Shown here: positions 50,901 through 62,830 of the stretch, in pieces | Layout of the letters: every line of letters starts with the position of its first letter | Numbering within the stretch: the stretch's first letter is position 1 | Assembly: GCF_965638725.1 (NCBI RefSeq) | Contig: NC_134949.1 | Coordinates: 49,938,151-50,002,150 of the forward strand | DNA length: 64,000 nucleotides | Origin: Aptenodytes patagonicus | Lineage: Eukaryota > Chordata > Aves > Sphenisciformes > Spheniscidae | Reading direction: 5' to 3' | The notes under the pieces: generated by a model | Told to the model about the DNA's origin: nothing | Databases searched by the model: none | The model's input: the letters and a program-made list of their open reading frames with translations, nothing else | Translations under genes and position numbers: made by a program

Positions 50901-53900
50901 TCTGAAGAACGTCATAGCTTAATCAAAGGAAATTTCACTGATGGGATTGTACCTTCCAAACATAAGGGCCCTCTAAGCTCTCCTTGAGCAATGCAGTTTG
51001 ATATCACCCTCTGCATGAGGGTTAGGAGTGCTAGGTACAGTCCAATTTTAAGACAGTATAAATGGTTCCCACTAAGATGAAGAGTGAGGAAAGCAGGAGC
51101 TTTGGGGGACAAAGAAAACCCAGCATACAAAGTAGTTCCATTCTTCCTTCCTGTCAATTCTCCCTCACCTCAAGGCCAACATAAGTTTTTCCCAGCAGAG
51201 TTATGGACCCATATCAGGACTTTAAAGCATCTCCTTATACCTGTCCTTGACCTTATTATGCTGGGAATTTTTACATACCCATCTTTTACATAAATTTTTA
51301 CTCCTTTGTGGCCTAAAACAGGCTGCAGAGGAGTTAGATGCTGTCTCAGTTGCACCTTTCTTGTGCTTCCTTCCATCCCAGTGGAATGATTTTCTTCAGA
51401 AGCTGTGATCCTGCAAGAATTCCCTGATATGTTCATTTTTGTAAAGCTTAGAGGAATTTGATAATTCACTAAATAAACTCCAGACATTGTGGAATTCCTT
51501 ATTAAGCATCTGATGATGTGGTCAGGTCCATCCACTTCATAGCCAAGTACAACAGAAGTGTGACTTCTGCTCGCCTGCCCTCCACTTTAGAAACATGCAT
51601 CTTCTGGACATCAAGGGAAGTGACTATTAGTTCAACATTGTCTATGGATGGCTCTCAGCCTCCTGTGCAGCCTGTTTGACCTTTAGTGGTATCTAGTGGC
51701 TAATGAGTTTGTAGGGGAAATCTTCACAATTAAATGGCAATTAAGCCAGTGAAAACTGATTTCATCTTCATATGTGGAAGCGGGAAGAATGGAGCTTGCA
51801 ATGCATCAAGACAGTGAGGACAGGTTGCTGGCTGCCAGGATGCCTTACTGGTCTAAACCAGTCTCCAGGCATTATTAGGCCATGTGACCAAATTAGTTTC
51901 AGTGCTAATTTACAGAGCTTCCGATGAGAGACTCTCTAATTATGGTTTGGAGCAAGGACTGTAGGTAGTTAAGGAGTTAGCATTAGCCACCTTTTGCAAA
52001 TCAAAGTGTTATTTTTGCTACTTTGTTGATTATAAGTTCTTTGTTCCATAAAGCCATGTGAGACACTCTTTTGTATCACAATGTGAGTGCCTCTTACTGT
52101 TACCCTTAAAAATGTCACAACAGATTTTGATATTGCCTTGGCAGAACTGCACCTCTCTTCCTAAATGAGATTCACTAGTATTTTGATTTTATCAGATGTC
52201 ACAATACTTTCTTCTCTTGTCTGGTATTAAAATATATAGAGAGCAGTATGCTGGACAGTGACAACCCACAGTTTAGAGTCAAAAGATGTTTGTCTCATAA
52301 ATATATGTTTCCATATTCAGGCACCATACTGATAAAAGTTGATAGAGACCTCTAGCTCTGCTTGAATAAGTCTGCAATTTTTAAACTGCCGTCTTTTTAA
52401 TGCATCAGTTTTACACAAAATTCAGCTGTATGCAAACAGAAGCAATTTAATATGCACTGTAGATGAAGTAGTCTGCCCAAATGATTTTTTAAAAATAATT
52501 CCAAATGTTAAAAATTCAAGCCAAAATATATATATATGAAAAATTTCCATAGGAAGTGTCTCCACACGTGCAAAATATCATGCATGAATTAATGTATGCA
52601 TCCCTGTTGTTACTCGGTAGCTCTATAGGGGGTGAGAAAATGGCTGTGAGTATAGCATTTACAATCCTTGAAAACTTCCAAAGAAAATTAGTATTTACAT
52701 TATGTACCTCCTTATATTCATGTAACAAAAAAGGTCTGATGCAAAGTTTAGTATTGCTCATCATTTGAGCTAACTGAAAAGGTATTTTTTGAGGATGCTT
52801 TTCAGTGAAATGTTTTCAACTAAATTCTTGCTTTTACTGAGATATTGTCAGATTAGACCAACTTTGCATGGAAGCCTGGTAGGAAATGCAGGAGGAGATA
52901 TTTTGGCCATTGTATGCCTGCAAAATACTATGTAGTCAAATCTCTTAGCACAGCTAAGATGACAAAAATACTGTAATATGCCATTCTGGGAGTCATTGAT
53001 AAAGTAGTTGCTTCTGTATTCTAGAAATGCCTCCTTTTTCCTGGGAGCCACCACTTCCTAAACATGCCACAAAGCAGCATGCCATAATCTCTTAGGTCAC
53101 CTTTTTAAAAGAAGAAATGAATGTTATTTTAGGACACAGAACATGTCAATGAGTCACAATTCACTATTTAAGAAAGAAACAAGAAAACTTCCCTCAGCGG
53201 ACTAATGAATGAGATACATTAATACAGCAAGTCGTTCTTATTTCCTTTGGTGAGGGATATGCTCACATTCTGGCAGCCAATAAAGCTTGGGAGGCCAGAA
53301 AATGTATTTGGGCCAATTGAGTGTGTTTGTCTGCCAAATTAAATAATAGACCAGAGACACTGGAACAGGACTAGAGGATGTAGAAGATAAGTGAAAGCAG
53401 TGCCAGCTGAGAGGTCTAATGGTCTTACTGGAAAGTGGCTTGAACAGCTTGCAGCTGAGATGAGACAAAAAGTCCATGTGGATAGAGAAGCCCATCTGTC
53501 TCTGAATGCGTTTTTCCACTTAGTGTTTAGGAAAGATGCAGAAATGATTTGGGTTCCTTGATTTGCATAATGAAAGGAAAATGGGAAAAGATGGTCATGT
53601 TCTTCTGACACTGCACTATGACTTCAGATCAGCTTTTGCTTGTTCAAGAGAAAACCTTCTGCTTGAAGAAGCATTGAAGCATGTGCCTAGCTTCAAACAG
53701 TTCCCTATTAATAAAACTGAATGAATAGCCAGAAAATTATCTACAACACATAGCTGATTCTAGCAGCGAAGAAGCTTTATCCAGATGAAACTGATTGAAC
53801 ATATAAAATAAATGCTTTCTATGGTTCAAGACATATTGACTGCATACCTGGGAAGTCCCAGAAGAATGTCTCCTCCAGAAGAGGTGAGTATAGAGAAAGA

Positions 53901-53987
53901 AAACCCTACTGGAGTTACCCAGCATCCCGGAGGCATGAGGCTGCCTAAACCAAAAGGTAGTCTCTAGTCATCTTCTAGTGTGCAATA

Positions 53988-54005
53988 AGCTGTCAGCTGA
54001 CAGCT
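53988..54005. repeat. Perfect 18-bp palindrome centred on CAGCTG
   Basis: AGCTGTCAGCTGACAGCT equals its own reverse complement and has an E-box (CAGCTG) at the centre. It could form a cruciform or bind a dimeric bHLH factor; either use is speculative. Confidence 0.8.
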
Positions 54006-54440
54006 GATCGGAGAGTTTATTATTTTCCGTGCAATGGTGGCCTTTAGAGAACTAATAGCTTCTAGCTAAAAGAGGACTCATTGAACAATTCAGGTGTGAT
54101 TTAAGCAATCAGTAAACAGTTAGCAAGTTTAGGAATGCTGCTTAAACTGAGGTGGATTTTGTTCTTAAAGGTTTATATTTTTCAAGCATGGTTCCCCAGC
54201 AGTCTAAGTGTACTGTATACTTCTCTCCCTCCAAATCCCAGAATAGAGAAGATTGAAGGACAGGTGCTAACAAAGTTGAAATAATTTTTTAAATTTATAG
54301 AGTATCACCAGTGTGAGCCATGTTTGCCTAAAAGATGTGGCAATACAGTATGTTTGCCAAAATGCTTAAAATCTGAAACAAAGTTACATTTATATCCAAC
54401 ATGTTAGATTAAAACAAAATATCCAAATAGTATAGGGTTG

Positions 54441-54455
54441 TTTTTTTTTTTTTTT
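54441..54455. repeat. Poly(T) run of 15
   Basis: A homopolymer in AT-rich DNA. No retroposed body was recognised on the minus strand beside it. Confidence 0.9.
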
Positions 54456-55439
54456 AATATAACATTCAGGTCTAAACAGAGTGGACTAAACAATTGTTGT
54501 TAAGGCAAACATAAAAGTTATGGCCAGATTACATAAAAATATTTTAGGGGAGATATTTGGAACATGGGTATAGTGAACAGTTCTAGGTACTGGTGGACAA
54601 TGGAATATGCTTCAGGGAGAGCAGTAGACAAAGAAGGAACAGTCTAATGATTATTGTTGTCTTTATAGGCTCTACTGTGCTAACCCTGAGTCACAAATAG
54701 GAAAAAAAACCAAACATTTTTTCAAAGTAGTTCCTTCCCAGAAGAATTTACCTACCTAGTGAAAGAATAAAATATAGAGATGAAATAGGTATGCAGTAGG
54801 AAAGAAGGCAGAAGCATAAAAAGAATAATGAACATTCTTGCTTATTTTTAACTGATAGGAGCAGCAAGAGGGAGAGAAAGAAATGCCTTTGGGATAGTGA
54901 AGAGTGTTTGAGAGAAAGGGAGAAAATAAGAGATCAGTATGGATAGTATAGTATAGGTAAGGGCAAGTATAAGCAGCTTGAATGTGATGTCAAAGGATAA
55001 GTGGAGCTCATCAATGGATTCAAAGAGGAAATGATACTGTAGTGCATACGAAAGATCAGTTAAGATGGAGAATCTACAAAAAGCAGTCAAAGAGAAGATA
55101 CAGTTATTAACAGAATCAAAACAACACAGATAGAGAGACAAAACTTTTTTTGTTTTTCAAAACTCGATTTGATAGCCTCTACAGGCTGTACTCTGTGTGC
55201 TGAGCACTCTTACCATGGACAGCCAAGAACATTAGGAAACTGTTGCTGCTACTCACTTGCAGAGAAATCAGCCCTCATCAAGCACTTATTTGTTTAGACT
55301 TATTCCAAGGATGTACTCCATGCTCCAGGGTCTCTGAAAAAATGCTTAAAACAATTATTACATTTATTAGCTATTCAGTTATTAAAATCTCCAAATAAAG
55401 TAAGTCACAACTGCCTAATCACAGCAGGGCTATTGGCAA

Positions 55440-55665
55440 AATTAGATCAGATCAGCCTTGATTTTGTCTAGCTGAATCTTGGAAATCCCCAAAGATTTTC
55501 AAGAAACTTCCAGGGATGGAGATCCCACAACCTCTGTGATTGCCAGTGTTACACTGTCCTCCCAGGACAGGTTTTTCCTAATGTCCAGTTTAAGCCTCAG
55601 TTATTCTCCTTCAGAAATGCCTATCAATTCTCATCATTTATAACAGAAGTTAAAAAGTCCCTTTA
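55440..55665 (-). mobile_element. CR1 LINE fragment
   Basis: Minus-strand CR1 landmarks in order: TAGATCAGATCAGCCTTG, a CTTGGAAATCCCCAAAG stretch, CAGGGATGGAGATCCCACAA and CCTCTGTGATTGCC, then AGGTTTTTCCTAATGTCCAG and a CTCAGTTATTCTCCTT stretch. These match the antisense of the coding end (the [12 protein letters not shown] region) and what lies upstream of it. It lacks the terminal octamers and is moderately to strongly diverged. Confidence 0.8.
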
Positions 55666-58600
55666 TTAAAGACAGTTTCAATGCCAGAAGACAAGTTCCA
55701 TGTGTTCAGCTACACTTCTCATAGACTCTTTCTACTGTTAGAGAAGCAGCAACAGCACTAAACTGGTCAACATCTTAAAGGGGAGAATCACACAAACATA
55801 CCTAACTATTTACACTGTTAATTTTATATTAAATGTGTGCCTCCATTTTACCATCACCTATGTTATGACAAAAATGGCCCACAGTTCTGCAACCGTGCTT
55901 TCCCCCATGATGCTAAACAGAGCTTTAAACTGACAGCAGAGTGGTGAAAAGCTTCTTGCTGCATGCAAAAGTAGAGGTCTAAGATTACACCTTTATCCTA
56001 GATTCATGCTACAGGCTGCCCCTGTTATGAATGAGGTTTCGGTCATTTGAGCTGGGGAATTGAAAGCAGCTGGATATAATGCTTGCCTTATGTGCTGTTG
56101 GCTACAGACGTTGGCATTCCTTAGCCATGCAAGTTTCCTCTGTCCTTGGAGGAGCGCTTTTTGAGCGCTATAATGCCAGTAATAAGTGTATCTTCCTACT
56201 GTCATACTCCATGGTGTTCTTCAACCCATTCTTTCTTCTCCCCTCCTAATTAAACAGATTTCCCAGTTTAGGCAAATCTAGTGTAGGCACGTATATTGGA
56301 TGCCTGTACTGCCTCTCACTTACAATAGGAGCATGTTTGTCAATGATAATGTTTTGTTTCTCTCTGCTGGTTCAAACAGGAATGCAATTTTCTCCATATA
56401 TCTGAGCAAGAAATCAGTCAGTACCGGCGACAGAGGGGTACTTAATAGGCTGTCAGTCATTTAGCATGAGTCTTAGATCTTACAGTTTTAAAATGCTGAT
56501 CCCTTAATTAGTAGTCTTCATGTTTTTGGTTTTGTCTTTAATGAAATGAGCACTCTAATTCTGTTGTGGAATCATTCATGCAAGTCTGAATAAGCCTTTA
56601 TATTTCCCTCACGAATTGGATGACCACAGCATTGGAACTACATTTGCGGTTTATTTCTAATTTGTATTCTCTTGTCAATGTACATTTTCAAGTATAGAAG
56701 TAACTTTAACAAGAGTAACTCTGCCCTAACATAACCATCTGCAGCAAAAGAGTAAGTGCTTGGCAACACTAACTAGTTCATAGAAGTTCTTACTAGATAT
56801 AAATAATCCCATTTTTTGGCAGAGAAAGTCCTCACAGTGTGATCTTTAGTTAGAGGAAAGAAAACTTATGTTAGTTGGCACATCTAGCAGTATAATGTAG
56901 TTATTATTAAAAAAGTGACCATGTAAAAATGGCACCTTGTTAAATAGTGTAACAACTCTCTGTGTGTATTCTGGGGCAGATTGGCTTACACTGTTTAAAA
57001 CAAAAACAAACTTTTATTGCTTTCTACTCCTGTTAACACTGCTGAGCCAACACATCCACACAGAGCAGCAAGAGGCCAGAGCCAAATACTGACTGAAGTG
57101 TTTTAGCAGGACCAAGGTGGATTTTAAATATGTAAGTCATTAATACAGATTGAAAAAAATGGGGCTACTGTAGACCTAAATTTCTAACAGAATCCTCTTT
57201 CTAACAGAAATCCTGATCACAGGGATTTTGAACAACACACCTGGAATTTCAAGACCTCTTGTGGTACTGGCAGCCTTGATGCTTCCCACCCAGCAGCTGC
57301 ATGACCAGAGGTCTCAGACATGCTCCCCTGTTGTGGGTATGGTTGAGATTTCTGGACGTGCAGCCGTCTGGTCAGAGCTGCTCTGTATTTCTTCTCCATG
57401 CTGAGCCCTCTGCTTCAGGGAAGCTTTAGGTGGATTAGTGACACATGCTGCACAGCGGCTGTTTCTAGACCAGTGACTTAGATGTGGTCAGGACTGTTCT
57501 CTAGCACAGAGGCCGTCAGAGAGAAATGTGCCTTATCCCTGCTTTTAACTCTATCCTCCTCCAGCTCAGAGTGCCTGTATTTCTCTGCAAGAAGATTCAA
57601 ACCCCAAGCCATGGAAATGTACCCAAGACACCAGCTTTTTGACAAGACTGGATGGTGGGTGGCATTCTCCACTCATTTTCTTGAAGCTGGGTTGTTGTAT
57701 TCCAGCAGATATAAAGAACATCAGGACAGTGATATTACAGCTTTGTGACAAAGTCTTTCTTTCATAGTCAGAAGTCTCCAGTTCTTGATTTCAGGGTTGC
57801 CCATGCATTTTACATTAAGTAGTTCCTACACTAGGAAGAAAGAAACAGGCTCTATCCATAGTCAAAGACTGGTTCCTAAATCTTTCCACTACAGCTAAAC
57901 CCATAGGCTACTGAGCAGGTTTTTCTTCTCTTTTCAGGCAGATAGATGTAAAGAAAGCTTACAATACCCCTATCCTTGTGCAGAGCATACGACTGTAGAC
58001 GTGCTTGGAAACAACCGCTGGGTTAGGGACTTGATGGAGAAGGATGGTCCACATTTAGGTGCTTAGGTGGTCAGCTGTGTAATGGGTGTGGTGTTTCTGT
58101 TGATGCCCACAATCAGGGGTTTAACCACCTGGGGAACATTGACATTGAAAACTGAAGTGCCTACACCCTACAGCCACCTTGTAGGCTAGGCGAGAAGGGG
58201 AGATGAAGATGCATGTTTTGAAGACAGATGTCTGATCGTATTTGAATTTAATGAATCCGAGTTTTATCCATACTCTGTTTTAGCTAATTCATGCACAGAA
58301 TTATTATCTCCCCAAAATCAATTGTTCACTTTTGTCATGGAAGATAATAGTATGTACAATGGAAAGAACCTCACTGGAGGTAGGTTTGTCCTTCTGCATA
58401 GCGGTTAGTAAAACATTCTTTTTACTTAAAAATTGCATTTGAATGAAAACATACCTGATCTACAGCTAGTGACAGCCTGTTGTCTCCAAGATATAGAATT
58501 TGTACTTCTTCAGTACAATAAAAGTGCAGCTAAACTTATTGTTTCATTTCCCTACCTTTTTAAAGTTTTCTACTGCTTTGCATCGCAAACTGTTTGTATC

Positions 58601-61429
58601 ACAGAATTGTCAGTACCTGATGTCTTTGACACTTTTAGTCCTGCTTTACTAGAAATCTTAAATTCCTGGATTTTTCAGTTATTATTGGTCCCAGCCCTGA
58701 ATGACTTAGGTGATTAATATTAACAAATAATTAGAATGAAAAGTAAATTAGATATTTTGATTTGCTACAGAATTATAATGTTTGTGTGCTCTTATTTGTT
58801 CATATCATACCTCTTCTGCCAATAAATTGTATTCTTAATTCTACTGTTTGTATGCAAGGTGAAACCAATGTTTAAATGGAGCTAGTATTGATATGGCAAA
58901 ACCTAATTTTATTTAACATTGCAACTAAAAAGGTACATATAAAATTGCAAAATTCATACCTTTCTCTAACCAAAAAATGACCAATTGCTACTGTAGCAAT
59001 AATCAATGGTACCCACCTTCTAGGGGATTTAGTGTAAACCTGCTATGATACACTTTTAGGATGTTTCCTAACATTTTCAAAGGAGCCTTTGCAATAGATT
59101 TTTGGCCGTTTAAGTTCTAATACCTGTTTCCAACTTTAAAAAGCTTTGGATTTTTTATTTTTCCGGAAGAAAACCACTATCCTGTGATTCACTGAAATCA
59201 CTGCCACAGGTAATTTTGGTTATAAAAAATGTATGCTATGTAATTTATTTTTAAGCACTTTTAAAGGTCTACAGTGCTGACTCAGAGATAATGGTCAGTT
59301 GTATGAAATGACATTTAAAGCAGCTTTTAGAGGACTGGTATGTAAACCTTAAATGTTATTATTCTAAGTTATATTCTGGAAGGTTATTTTTACTTAAATG
59401 GTTAGAATAAACAACTACTTTGAGATAGCTACAGTTAGGTATGAAAAATCCTACCCATGATGTCCAGGGGAGTATCTACTGGCATAGACTAGAAGAGTGC
59501 TACAGGCACATACATGAAAAGTCATATGTGGAAATATATTCTCTTTCCTCAGATGTGGATTAAATGCACAAGGCAGTTGACCAGTAAGCCACTCTATAGT
59601 TATTTAACTTCAGTTTATTTGCCTCAGTATGGTCAAATTTTAAAACTGTGCCTCTTTCCTTTAAATGGGTGAGAACAAATACATGAATGAAAGGTTTAAA
59701 TAGTGCCAGTTGAAAAATAAACTACCTGGGGGCTGAAGGAGTTTTTCTCTCTCTGAAGAATGCTGGTCCCACTGAGCCAAAAGCGATGCTTGTCCCTGAT
59801 TTAACTGGAACCAGATTTCATCAGAGGCACAAAAATGACAGCTCTAAGGCATGTAAGTGTAAGTCTGGTTCTCAAAGGTGTCCAGCTTCCATTGAGAGAT
59901 GTGGAAGTTCAGCATTTCTAAAAGTCAACCCTGAGTGATAACCCTATTTAAATCTGGAAAGTTCAACTGGAAAGTTGGGTGTGTCTACAATAACTGAAGT
60001 AAAAGTTGTTCTTTTTTCAAACGAGAACTTGCAGACCATTTCTGCCTTGTTTTCCAATGCAGTACTGCTTTTGCAGCCACGGGTGAAATTTTGTGCTGCA
60101 GTCTTTGCAGAACTCAGAGGAGCCGAGGGAATCAATTCTAACTGACTGGTAAAGGCTGCAGCTATCGACATACCGTCTGCCTTCCCAGCTACTTCATATC
60201 ATTCATTAGTGCAGATACTATCTTAGCAGGTGCATTAGCACCTAGCATTGCCACTAACATTTAGGGGAGTACTCAGATGCATTATGAAGAGATGGCATTT
60301 TTTACTGGTACCATTAAATATCTATAGTTATCATCCCTGAATCACTGCATTCTCTTTCCTTGTAACTTGGTCTTGTCATACAGTGTTGTTTGTTTGTTTT
60401 TTTTAAACTCCCTATTGTTCTGATGTGATTTTTAGACTATGATACAAAACCTATCAGATGAGGTCAGGTAAAATTCTCCAAATCTTCAAAGATACTGCCT
60501 TCAACTTTTTATATTTATGATGTGTTCTAAGACAAATCTGCAAAATCCTTAGCAAAGTTTTGTTAAAGACTGTTATAATTCTGTCTTCAGATACTTGTAT
60601 TTTTTGATAATGAGAGTTTTGAAATGTGGATTAATGGCTAGAGCTAACCCCTATCCCTTGACAATGACATCCTCCTTACAATAGCAGAGAACAGTCTTTC
60701 CTTTCAACAAAAGCTTGAATTCAAGATAGTTACTTAAAAAATAAGATCAGAAAGTATATTTAATGTTACCCACGCAGGTCTCTAAAGGCATTTCTGAAGT
60801 CAAATAAATTGCCAGTAAACCCAGACTTGATCTTAAATTAGCTATTGGTGTAACCCTCTGAAAGGCTGAGAACTTTCTGCAAGGTGTTCTTTTGAATAAT
60901 TATGTATCTACTCTGTAGTTCAGTAGTCATAAAGGTAAGACCTGTGGCACCGAGCATATTGCCAGATGCTCTCGACTGCTAATATGGTGATTTTATTCCC
61001 ATTAAATCCTATTGGGGAGAACTTATAGGTTTGGACTGACCTTGAATGTAGCATGGGTTACAAGGGGAAATTCAAGCAGCTTGCTTTCACCATGCTTATT
61101 ACAAAGCAGGGAGAGTCTCTCTGTTCTTATTGTATGACCTGAGGGCACTGACAGCTCCAGAGGAGCCAGGGTAGGGAAATTAACACACTGTTCCTTCTCT
61201 GTAAAAATGAGCAAACTGGTACCAAACAAAGGGTTTACATCCTTTACATCCTTACATCCTTTCTCTAACATCCGTTATCATGGCTGGTTTAGGAAAGAGG
61301 GTAAGGAAAGGAAAATTCAGAGCAATGTTTTCCTCATGGTGCAAGCTGTGCCATGAGTCTTGCAGGGACTGCCTATTCACCACTGTGTTTATTAGCCATC
61401 AGTGGACCTTTCTTATACACATTCATTTC
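55666..61429. other. Unique noncoding DNA
   Basis: No gene was recognised. A short array of TTTACATCC units lies at 61234-61262 and a TTTG/T-rich patch near 60388-60405. Open frames are short and featureless. Confidence 0.6.
61234..61262. repeat. Short tandem array of TTTACATCC
   Basis: Copies at 61234-61242 and 61243-61251 are identical, and 61252-61259 is a copy lacking one T. It lies inside a minus-strand open frame of no known family. Confidence 0.85.
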
Positions 61430-62830
61430 ATCTTGTTCAGTCCCATTTGTACTGATGGCAAAACATCCAGAGGCAGTGAGTTCCCCAGCTTCTTTACACA
61501 GAACGTGGGAAAAAAAGTACTTCCACTCTGCTTTTAACTTGATGCCTCATGATTTCATTTAGGTCCCTCCAGTTCTGGTATTATGAGAAACAGCAAAAAA
61601 TTATTCAACATTTACCTTCTTTGCCATGCTTCTGTCTTGTGTTTCTTTCACTTTCTGTTTTCTAGGCTAAGTTTTAGTGAGTTTAGGCTCTGCTTGCATA
61701 GAAAGAAGCCTCTCCATTTTCTTTGATCCCTCCTGTTGCCTTTTGTATCATTTGTTTTCTTGTTCTACTGTATCTTTTTGGAGGTGGAATGATCAGAACA
61801 AGGCATGATAATTAAAAACACTTTGCATCACGAGTTTGTACATCAATATAGCAGTTTCCTGTTTAATTTTCTATTCTGTTCCTACTAATTCCTAGCATTC
61901 AATTTTCCTTTTGCCTAAGCACTGAGATTGAGATTTTAAAAACCTGTGACTTACAGATCTCTTCCTTCAGTGGTAGAAGTTCATTCAGAGTTTATCATTT
62001 GTATGTATAGTTGGGATTGTTTTTACCATGTCCATTATGTAAATTACTGACAATGAATTTTATTTTCCATTTTATCACTCTGCCAGTCAGTATTACCAAA
62101 TGCTTTTGCAGAACACTATTGTCAATTTTAATTTTGGCCACTGAGGTTATTTTTGTATCATTTGCATATTTTTTCATGTAATTTTCAGTCTCTCTTTCAG
62201 ACTGTTTAAGAATATGCTCAGTCCCTAAGACAGTTCCATATGGGACTCCCCTGACAATCCTCTCCCTTTTTTGAGAATGAGCATTTATTGCTGTAATTTA
62301 TTACTTATTTTTCAGTCGAATACTGATCCACAAGACAACTTCCTACTTTTCCACAAGACAGTTTAGTTTCTTTAAAAAACATTGTAATACTTTTTGGAAA
62401 TCCAAGATGGGTTAGATGGGGAACTTTCTCCACGTGATTACTGACTCCTTGAAAGAACTCATACCTCTCAAATTTGGGAGGCATAAATTTGCTCTTCAGA
62501 TGTTAAATCTTCTCAATTATATTCTGTTTGTTTATTTCATTACTAATACAATTTCTAGTAATAGACTTGGACTGGAAGCCATATTCACTGGTTTGTGATC
62601 CTCTTTATTCCTCTTTGAAGCCTTTTTTTTTTTTTTTTAATTTGTGTTATCTTTGTTCCCTTCCTTCTGACAGTAGACGGCATAAGACTAGATGATGGTA
62701 AAAGAAACTGTGAAACATATAATTCAGCAATTTTATATCTGGGCTTCTTTGGACCCCTTAGGTGAACGTCATCTGGTCCTGCTGATTTGTTTTTATACAT
62801 ATTATGAGCTGATTCCAAAATTGTTTCACC
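61430..62830 (-). mobile_element. Ancient CR1/L3-like LINE with readable reverse-transcriptase remnants
   Basis: About 1.4 kb of a very old CR1-type LINE in reverse orientation. From right to left (5' to 3' of the element) one can read KSAGPDDVHLRGPK (near 62785-62745), the start of the reverse-transcriptase domain; VPYGTVLG at 62223-62246, matching the VPQGSVLG box; and, in the same frame without a stop, KKYANDTKI just after 62177, matching the FADD catalytic box with its first Asp changed to Asn. HNGHGKNNPNYTYK follows, matching the stretch after FNKAKC. At the left, antisense landmarks of the C-terminal coding end run to about 61430. Stops and frameshifts elsewhere make it a fossil. Confidence 0.85.
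62623..62638. repeat. Poly(T) run of 16 within the old CR1
   Basis: The run interrupts the old CR1 relic between the GPDD and VPYG motifs. In the minus-strand frame it appears as a lysine run. It is a later expansion and not part of the element. Confidence 0.85.

Larger units (their letters stand above)
47921..55439. other. Unique noncoding DNA
   Basis: No gene or transposon was recognised. Frames of 119 codons (48889-49248 minus) and 121 codons (51170-51535 minus) show no domain. Features listed separately are the 18-bp palindrome at 53988 and the T run at 54441. Confidence 0.6.
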
